Of a DNA stretch of 64,000 nucleotides, positions 59,305 to 64,000 are shown piece by piece; position 1 is the stretch's first letter; each line of letters opens with the position of its first letter. The DNA comes from Agromyces sp. G08B096 (GTDB taxonomy: Bacteria > Actinomycetota > Actinomycetes > Actinomycetales > Microbacteriaceae). Location: NCBI RefSeq assembly GCF_040267705.1, contig NZ_CP158374.1:2852001-2916000 (forward strand), read 5' to 3'. The notes beneath the pieces are model-generated. The model was not told the origin of the DNA. It saw only the letters and a program-made list of their open reading frames with translations, and made no database searches. The translations under genes were made by a program, and so were the position numbers.

Positions 59305-59706
59305 TCAGGCGACGGCGGTCCCCTCCAGCTCGACGAGTTGGCCCGGAACGGCGAGCCGGGTGACGCCCAGCATCGTCGTGGCGGGCGCGACGCCGGCCGC
59401 ACCGAGACGCGCGGCCAGGAGACCGTAGTGCGGGAAGAGCGCGTCGACGTCGGTGGTGGCGACATTGAGGCGCACCAGGTTCGCGAGGGTCATCCCGGCG
59501 CGCTCGAGCACCGCCTCCAGGTTGTCGATGCTGAGCGAGAGCTGCGCCGCGACGTCGCCCGCGTGCTGCGGCCGCCCGTCGGAGTCCATCGCCGTCTGCC
59601 CGGAGACGTACAGCGTGCGGGTCGCGCCGGAGACCAGCACTCCCTGATCGAATCCCAGTTCGGCCGACCACGTCGCGGGGTTCACGGCCGTTCGTTCGAG
59701 TGTCAT
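59305..59706 (-). CDS. RidA family (YjgF/YER057c) protein
   Basis: A 133-residue imine/enamine deaminase-like protein: FDQGVLVSGATRTLYVSGQTAMDSDGRPQHAGDVAAQLSLSIDNLEAVLERAGMTLANLVRLNVATTDVDALFPHY, then VAPATTMLGVTRLAVPGQLVELEGTAVA. The Arg and Glu of the active site (LxxxxL region and VELEGTAV) look kept, though the usual R105 motif is altered to THMLGVTRLA-like sequence, so activity is probable but not certain. RidA clears reactive imines, as made by amino acid oxidases such as the neighbouring flavoprotein. GGAG precedes ATG 59706. Confidence 0.88.
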   Translation of the reverse strand: MTLERTAVNPATWSAELGFDQGVLVSGATRTLYVSGQTAMDSDGRPQHAGDVAAQLSLSIDNLEAVLERAGMTLANLVRLNVATTDVDALFPHYGLLAARLGAAGVAPATTMLGVTRLAVPGQLVELEGTAVA

Positions 59707-59798
59707 TCCAGCTCCATTCATGTCTTCGGAAGGACGTCGGACTCCAGCCTCTCGATAAATCACGACACCGTCTGTCAGGTATCGGGCAGAGTGGGCAG

Positions 59799-60764
59799 AT
59801 GCGCGCAGATCGTCTCGTCTCGCTGGTCCTGCTCCTCCGTCAGCGCGGCCGACTCCCCGCGTCGACGATCGCCCGGGAGCTCGAGGTCTCGACCCGCACC
59901 GTGCTGCGCGATATCGAGGCGCTGTCGGCGGCCGGTGTGCCCGTCTACGCGGAGCGCGGGCGACACGGCGGATTCGAGCTGCTGCCAGGCTTCCGCACCG
60001 AGCTCACCGGCCTGAACCACGATGAGGCGCTCGCGCTGCTGACCGCCGGGTCCGCCCGGAACGACCGGCTCTTCGGACTCGGCACGGCGCTCGCTTCGGC
60101 CATGCGCAAGGTCGTCGACGCGCTTCCCGAACGGCACCGGCTCGACGTCGACGGCATGTCCCGTCGCATCCTGGTCGATCCCGAGACGGACCTGCTCGTG
60201 CGCCGGGGCGCCGGCGACGACGTGCCCGACGCGGTGATGCTCGCCGTTCGACGGGCCGTGCTCGGCGGCCGCAAGCTGCGCATGCGATACGCCGCGGCCG
60301 AGCGCGAGCCCGCGTGGCGCACCGTCGACCCGATCGGGCTGGTGACGGTCCGGCAGATCGGGTACCTGCTCGCCACGGTCGCGGGGGCCGACCGCACCTA
60401 CCGGCTCTCCCGGATCCTGGAGGCGGAGGCGCTCGACGAGCCCGCCGAGCGCCCCGATCAGGTCGATCTCGAACGGCTGTGGACGGAGCGGAGCACGCGG
60501 TTCCGCACGGGCGGCGATCAGGTCGTCGTGCGAGCGAGGATCTCACCCGAGCGTCGCGAAGAGGTCGTCGGCACGGCGCTCGCGGTGCTGGCCGAAGCGC
60601 TCGACGCCGATGGGAGGCTGCTCCTGGATGCGAGCTTCCAGGATCTGCGGCACGCGGAGTGGGCCCTGTGGCAGCTCGGGACGGATGGCGAGGTCCTTGC
60701 TCCGCGTGAGCTCCGCACCGCCATCCGCGACCGGGCGTCAGCCCTTGCCGCCAGGTACTCGTGA
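59799..60764 (+). CDS. WYL domain helix-turn-helix regulator (YafY family)
   Basis: A 321-residue regulator: N-terminal winged HTH (RLVSLVLLLRQRGRLPASTIARELEVSTRTVLRDIEALSAAGVPVYAERGRHGGFELLPG), a WYL domain (LAVRRAVLGGRKLRMRYAAAEREPAWRTVDPIGLVTVRQIGYLLATVAGADRTYRLSRI) and a C-terminal WCX-like domain. WYL domains bind nucleic acid or nucleotide-like ligands. It is divergent from the RidA gene across a 92-base gap and probably controls it. Confidence 0.92.
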   Translation: MRADRLVSLVLLLRQRGRLPASTIARELEVSTRTVLRDIEALSAAGVPVYAERGRHGGFELLPGFRTELTGLNHDEALALLTAGSARNDRLFGLGTALASAMRKVVDALPERHRLDVDGMSRRILVDPETDLLVRRGAGDDVPDAVMLAVRRAVLGGRKLRMRYAAAEREPAWRTVDPIGLVTVRQIGYLLATVAGADRTYRLSRILEAEALDEPAERPDQVDLERLWTERSTRFRTGGDQVVVRARISPERREEVVGTALAVLAEALDADGRLLLDASFQDLRHAEWALWQLGTDGEVLAPRELRTAIRDRASALAARYS

Positions 60765-60791
60765 CCGCGCGGCGAGGGTCGCGGGCCCTCC

Positions 60792-60797
60792 TAGGAT
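60792..60797 (+). promoter_or_regulatory. -10 box TAGGAT, leaderless GTG start
   Basis: TAGGAT ends six bases before the GTG at 60804 and supports it. Confidence 0.5.
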
Positions 60798-60803
60798 GTC
60801 GGG

Positions 60804-61211
60804 GTGGCTCTCTTCGATCACCTCGGCATCACCGTCGATGACCTGCCCCGTTCGATCGCCCAGTTCGATCCCGTGATGCAGGCGCTCGGCTGCACCCGTC
60901 AGGACGCCGACGGCAGCGTCGCCTGGTCCCTGGGCGAGGAGGAGCTGATCCTCTTCCCGGCGCGTGAGGCGGGCAGCGGTCCGCACCGGCACGGACGGGT
61001 GGGGTGGCAGCACCTCGCGTTCGCGGTCGACTCCCGAGAGAAGGTCGACGAGCTGCACGCGATCGCGATGCAGGCCGGGTGGACGGCCGTTCGCGAGCCG
61101 AAGGTCTTCCCGCGGTTCAACGACCGCTACTACGCCTCCTTCGTCGAGGACGACAACGGCATCCGCCTGGAGTTCATGCACAACCCGCCGCGGGAGTCGG
61201 CCGAGGGCTGA
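60804..61211 (+). CDS. VOC (glyoxalase/bleomycin resistance) family protein
   Basis: A 135-residue vicinal-oxygen-chelate protein with the two beta-alpha-beta repeats. FDHLGITVDDLPRSIAQFDPVMQALGC opens the first module, and GWQHLAFAVDSREKVDELHAIAMQAGW opens the second. The end is YYASFVEDDNGIRLEFMHNPP. The metal ligands would be His6, a Glu of the first module, His71 or so and Glu near the C-terminus. Function cannot be assigned beyond the family. GTG start with a leaderless box. Confidence 0.88.
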   Translation: MALFDHLGITVDDLPRSIAQFDPVMQALGCTRQDADGSVAWSLGEEELILFPAREAGSGPHRHGRVGWQHLAFAVDSREKVDELHAIAMQAGWTAVREPKVFPRFNDRYYASFVEDDNGIRLEFMHNPPRESAEG

Positions 61212-61232
61212 GCGGCCGCCGCCGCAGCAGCC

Positions 61233-61631
61233 GTGACGACACCCATGCTGACCGATGCCGCCCGGGAGTTCCTCGCGGAGTACCACCTCGCCACCCTCTC
61301 CACGCTCGACCGGAACGGGCGGATCCACTCGGTGCCGGTCGGCATGACCTACCTCGACGGCGTCGTGCGCGTCATCGGCAGCGGCGGCTCCCAGAAGTTC
61401 CTGAACGCCGAGCGCAGCGGCCGCGCCACCGTGACGAGCGTCGACGGCCGCCGCTGGATCAGTTTCGAAGGACCGGTTCGAGTGACGGATGACCCCGATG
61501 ACGTCGCCCTCGGCGTCGCGCTCTACGCCGCTCGCTACCGCCAGCCGCGGCCGAACCCGCGACGCGTCGTGCTCGAGCTCACGGTCGAACGGGTGCTGGG
61601 GTCCGCTGGGATGCGCTCGAGCGAACGCTGA
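61233..61631 (+). CDS. PPOX class F420-dependent / FMN-binding split-barrel protein
   Basis: A 132-residue protein with the split-barrel fold of the pyridoxamine phosphate oxidase superfamily: FLAEYHLATLSTLDRNGRIHSVPVGMTYLDGVVRVIGSGGSQKFLNAERSGRATVTSVDGRRWISFEGPVRV. The pattern matches Rv1155-type F420-binding reductases. A GTG start at 61233 lies 21 bases after the VOC gene, so the two are probably co-transcribed. Substrate unknown. Confidence 0.85.
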   Translation: MTTPMLTDAAREFLAEYHLATLSTLDRNGRIHSVPVGMTYLDGVVRVIGSGGSQKFLNAERSGRATVTSVDGRRWISFEGPVRVTDDPDDVALGVALYAARYRQPRPNPRRVVLELTVERVLGSAGMRSSER

Positions 61632-61684
61632 CGATCCGGGCCACGCAGTGACCGATCATCTCGCCGTCGGAACGGGAGAGTCCG

Positions 61685-62251
61685 TCAGGCCGCCGCGGCC
61701 CGCAGCATCGAGTACACGGTCGGACCGCTCTGGACGAAGGTGGTCGCGGTGGTCTCGAAGCCGAGGCGCTGGTAGAGGCGGACGTTCCGCTCGTCGGAGG
61801 TCTCCAGAGCAACCGGCGCGCCGTGCTCGCCGGCGGTCTCGAGGCCGGCTAGCGTGACGGCGCTGCCGAGACCGGCGCCTTGGTGCGCCGGGTCGACCCC
61901 GACCGTTTCGAGCGTCCAGGCCTCGGTCGGCGGCGCGGGCAGCCGGAGCGCTCCGAGCACTGCGAGTCGCGACCCATGCAATGCGGCGATCTCCCGTTCG
62001 GCCGGTTCGTCCGGGGCGGGGGCGCCGGGCGGAAGGAATGCGGCGACAGCGCGGAGCCTCGCCTCGACGAGTACGATGCCGTGCTTCAGCGCATGGCCGA
62101 GGTAGAGACGCTGGAGGGCCTTCAGGCGGTGCGAGTAGTCGTCGGCGGGGATGCTCCAGCGGGTCCAGGAGTATCGATCGAAGGCCGCGGCCAGCACGTC
62201 GGCCGCGGCATCCAGGTCTTCTGGCCCGGCGGGGCGCACGAGGTGGGTCAC
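61685..62251 (-). CDS. GNAT family N-acetyltransferase
   Basis: A 188-residue acetyltransferase. It starts LVRPAGPEDLDAAADVLAAAF; the acetyl-CoA motif is LETVGVDPAHQGAGLGSAVTLAGLE, followed by APVALETSDERNVRLYQRLGFETTATTFV. The C-terminal part strongly resembles puromycin- or GCN5-like acetyltransferases of actinobacteria. The GTG at 62251 was chosen because homology begins there. The neighbour Arr is divergent. Confidence 0.88.
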   Translation of the reverse strand: MTHLVRPAGPEDLDAAADVLAAAFDRYSWTRWSIPADDYSHRLKALQRLYLGHALKHGIVLVEARLRAVAAFLPPGAPAPDEPAEREIAALHGSRLAVLGALRLPAPPTEAWTLETVGVDPAHQGAGLGSAVTLAGLETAGEHGAPVALETSDERNVRLYQRLGFETTATTFVQSGPTVYSMLRAAAA

Positions 62252-62323
62252 GTGGCGTTGCTCCAGAGGTGCGAGATGAGACGCCGCCGGTTCGGCAGCC
62301 TTCCAGGCTACCGGCCCGTCGCT

Positions 62324-62329
62324 TAGGCT
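62324..62329 (+). promoter_or_regulatory. -10 box TAGGCT, leaderless start of arr
   Basis: TAGGCT, six bases, then ATG 62336. No ribosome binding site, so the message is probably leaderless. Confidence 0.5.
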
Positions 62330-62335
62330 GCCCCG

Positions 62336-62746
62336 ATGAGCGACGTGCTGGACGAGGGCCCCTTCTACCACGGCACCAAGGCCGATCTGCAGGTCGGCGA
62401 CCTCCTCACCCCCGGCTTCCGGTCGAACTACCGCCCGGAGGTCGTGATGAACCACATCTACTTCACCGCGCTGCCCGACGGCGCGGGCCTCGCGGCCGAA
62501 CTCGCGGCGGGGGACGGCGAACCGCGCGTCTACCTCGTCGAGCCGACCGGGCCGTTCGAGAACGACCCGAACGTGACCGACAAGAAGTTCCCCGGCAACC
62601 CCACCAGGTCCTACCGCAGCGGCGCACCGCTCCGCATCCTCGGCGAGGTCGCCGACTGGACGCGGCTGACCCCCGAGGCCCTGGCTTCCTGGCGGGAGCG
62701 GCTCGCCGCCCTCCAAGCCGACGAACGCGGCGAGATCATCAACTGA
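62336..62746 (+). CDS. arr: Rifampin ADP-ribosyltransferase
   Basis: A 136-residue Arr enzyme, which inactivates rifamycins by moving ADP-ribose from NAD to the ansa-chain hydroxyl. Family signatures are FYHGTKADLQVGDLLTPGFRSNYRP, NHIYFTALPDGAGLAAELAAGDG, VYLVEPTGPFENDPNVTDKKFPGNPTRSYRS and LRILGEVADW. The His of FYHGTK and the Asp/Asn of NDPNVTDKKFPGN are the conserved NAD/rifampin contacts. The length is that of the family. It should confer or contribute to rifamycin resistance; whether it is expressed is unknown. The leaderless promoter indicates basal transcription. Confidence 0.94.
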   Translation: MSDVLDEGPFYHGTKADLQVGDLLTPGFRSNYRPEVVMNHIYFTALPDGAGLAAELAAGDGEPRVYLVEPTGPFENDPNVTDKKFPGNPTRSYRSGAPLRILGEVADWTRLTPEALASWRERLAALQADERGEIIN

Positions 62747-62797
62747 CGCGGGCCGCTCCAGGCATGCCCGCCTGGGGCGCCACCCGCCGTCGCCGAG

Positions 62798-63256
62798 TCA
62801 GTTCGTCCCCCACCCGAAGCGGTGGGTCCGGATGCCGTAGTACGTGAACGTCTCCGCCCGACTCACGCCCGGGATCGTCCGCAGCTTGCGGTTGACGAGC
62901 TCGAACAGCGCGTCGCGGTCGGCCGCGATGACCTCGACGAGCAGGTCGTAGCGCCCGGCCACGAGCACGACGTAGATGACATCGTCGATCTCGTTGATCG
63001 CGGCCGCCACCTCCTCGGGGTCGCGGTCGGAGACGATGCCGATCATGGCCATGCTCTGGTACCCGAGCCGCAGCGGGTCGGTCACGCCGACGATCTGGAT
63101 CACGCCGCGGTCTTCGAGCCGCTTGACCCGCTTGCGGGCGCCGCCCGCGGTGAGCCCGACGAGGGCCCCGAGCTCGGCGTAGCCGAGCCGGCCGTCCTCC
63201 TGCAGCGCGGTGATCAGCGCTCGGTCGAGGTCGTCGAGGTCGTCCCGGTGATCCAT
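62798..63256 (-). CDS. Lrp/AsnC family transcriptional regulator
   Basis: A 152-residue regulator. The N-terminal HTH is LDDLDRALITALQEDGRLGYAELGALVGLTAGGARKRVKRLEDRGVIQIVGVTDP, and the RAM ligand domain reads IDDVIYVVLVAGRYDLLVEVIAADRDALFELVNRKLRTIPGVSRAETFTYY. Such proteins sense amino acids. It is divergent from the phosphotransferase-domain gene that follows across 119 bases and probably controls it. Leaderless box TAGGCT precedes the ATG. Confidence 0.92.
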   Translation of the reverse strand: MDHRDDLDDLDRALITALQEDGRLGYAELGALVGLTAGGARKRVKRLEDRGVIQIVGVTDPLRLGYQSMAMIGIVSDRDPEEVAAAINEIDDVIYVVLVAGRYDLLVEVIAADRDALFELVNRKLRTIPGVSRAETFTYYGIRTHRFGWGTN

Positions 63257-63262
63257 GGGGGC

Positions 63263-63268
63263 AGCCTA
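63263..63268 (-). promoter_or_regulatory. -10 box TAGGCT, leaderless start of lrp-like gene
   Basis: Minus-strand TAGGCT six bases before ATG 63256. Confidence 0.45.
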
Positions 63269-63375
63269 TCGGTGCCGCGTCATCCGATGGAACTAGAAGC
63301 GGCATCCGGGTGCTCGTTCATCACTGATACAGTCGGCGCGGTGTGTTCTGCGCACCGCGGGAGGAGAATCGCATC

Positions 63376-64000
63376 ATGGATGACGCCCCGACGACGGGCA
63401 CCTGGCTGCTCGCACGTCCCGACATCGACCTCGCCGCGGTGCGCGAGCTCGCGACCACCGCGTACGGGCTCACCGGCGAGCTCCGCGAGCTCGGCAGCCA
63501 GCAGGACCGCAACTTCCTCGTCTCGACCGGCGACGGCGGAGCGCTGCTCAAGGTGAATCATCCGAGCCTGCCAGCGGAGGCCGTCGCCCTGCAGGCCGCG
63601 GTCTCCGACCGGCTGCGCGAGCGCGGCCTCCTCACGCCGGAGCTGCTGCGCACCGTCGACGGCCGGCGCAGCATCCCCGTGGAGGTCGACGGCGGCAGCA
63701 CCGCCCACGCCTGCGCGTTCGAGCTCGTACGCGGCGAGACGCTCGCCGAGCTCGAGGAGCTGTCGGGTGCGCTCGCCGCCGAGCTCGGCGCCATCGCCGG
63801 CCGCACGGTCGAAGCACTGCGCGATCTCCGGCACCCCGCCGCCGGGCGGCGAACCCAGTGGAACCCGATGTCCGCCCTCGACGTGGTGGATGGCCTCGCC
63901 GACTGGCTGCCGGAGGACCGGCGCCTGGCGTGCACGACGGCCGCACGCGACGCCGCGGCCCGCATCGGCGCCCTGCCCGAGCTGCCTCGCCAGATCATCC
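63376..64000 (+). CDS. Phosphotransferase (APH-like) domain protein, N-terminal part
   Basis: The first 208 codons of a gene cut by the right edge. After the ATG (preceded by GGGAGGAG) the sequence carries an aminoglycoside-phosphotransferase/choline-kinase N-lobe (ELGSQQDRNFLVSTGDGGALLKVNHPSLPAEAVALQAAVSDRLRERGL, with the ATP-binding Lys in LLKV) and HACAFELVRGETLAELEELSGALAAELGAIAGRTVEAL. This start is typical of the multidomain class III aminotransferases with an N-terminal kinase-like domain found in actinobacteria, often under an Lrp-type regulator. The continuation is outside the window, so the full role is unknown. Confidence 0.75.
   Translation, partial: MDDAPTTGTWLLARPDIDLAAVRELATTAYGLTGELRELGSQQDRNFLVSTGDGGALLKVNHPSLPAEAVALQAAVSDRLRERGLLTPELLRTVDGRRSIPVEVDGGSTAHACAFELVRGETLAELEELSGALAAELGAIAGRTVEALRDLRHPAAGRRTQWNPMSALDVVDGLADWLPEDRRLACTTAARDAAARIGALPELPRQII

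Noticed and set aside
1-64000. CRISPR arrays, tRNA or rRNA genes, integrases, transposases and prophage genes
   Set aside because: Reading both strands gave no regularly spaced repeats, no cloverleaf-like sequence and no recombinase or phage domain.

Overview
The window is very GC-rich (roughly 70 percent or more), densely packed and free of introns. Genes often overlap by ATGA or GTGA, and start codons frequently sit 6 to 7 bases after a TANNNT -10 box (leaderless mRNAs). Together with the gene content this points to an actinomycete, most likely the family Microbacteriaceae; that placement is an inference from style and families, not from a marker gene. No rRNA, tRNA, CRISPR array, transposase, integrase or phage gene was seen, so the window looks like ordinary chromosome rich in accessory metabolism and local regulators.

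Layout. 1-8 kb: edge of a glycosyltransferase operon, an AlkD-like DNA repair protein, an ABC-F ATPase, an HSL-type hydrolase, and a two-gene flavin oxidoreductase operon (one an unusual luciferase-like/FAD-oxidase fusion) divergent from a MarR regulator. 8-12.5 kb: a six-TM protein, a carboxymuconolactone-decarboxylase-like gene overlapping an ECF41 sigma factor, an M20 amidohydrolase and a DeoR regulator. 12.6-18 kb: a large secreted GH97 glycosidase, then an ArsR/SRPBCC/MFS unit with its own repeated operator. 18-30 kb: an MDR oxidoreductase, TetR, a sarcosine/N-methyltryptophan oxidase-like flavoprotein, a second ECF41 sigma factor with its likely targets (hydrolase, NAD-binding pair, epoxide-hydrolase-like gene), small membrane proteins, a nucleoside hydrolase and an EHN-type epoxide hydrolase. 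30-43.7 kb: a double MerR regulator, hydrolases, cupin, acetyltransferase, flavin enzymes, a 1459-residue secreted beta-helix protein, a lone EctB-like transaminase, a MarR/hydrolase pair and a bifunctional-nuclease-family protein. 43.8-49.7 kb: DHA2 drug exporter, PspA with a coiled-coil membrane partner, a SUMF1-fold protein and an APC transporter. 50-60 kb: a secreted cyanophycinase-like S51 peptidase, RpiR regulator, M20 peptidase, polar amino acid ABC importer, LysR, an orphan SdhA/NadB-type flavoprotein, RidA and a WYL regulator. 60.8-64 kb: VOC, PPOX, GNAT, Arr (rifampin ADP-ribosyltransferase), Lrp/AsnC and the start of a phosphotransferase-domain protein.

How the parts fit. Four local regulons can be read from repeated DNA sites. 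(1) ECF41: five promoters with TGTCACA (one CGTCACA), a 16-base spacer and a GGTC or TGTC -10, in front of the two sigma loci and three enzyme units. (2) ArsR: GCAAC-N6-GTTGC three times, in front of the MFS gene and the SRPBCC-arsR pair. (3) RpiR: GAAAC-N4-GTTTC in front of the amino acid transporter operon and, with one change, the secreted S51 peptidase, which suggests a pathway of extracellular isopeptide or peptide hydrolysis, uptake and intracellular cleavage. (4) ATCGAT-centred sites in front of the secreted beta-helix protein, and more weakly the GH97 gene, of the kind used by LacI-family regulators. A window-wide excess of the heptamer GGATGCC on both strands, created with otherwise rare codons, is an additional unexplained signal.
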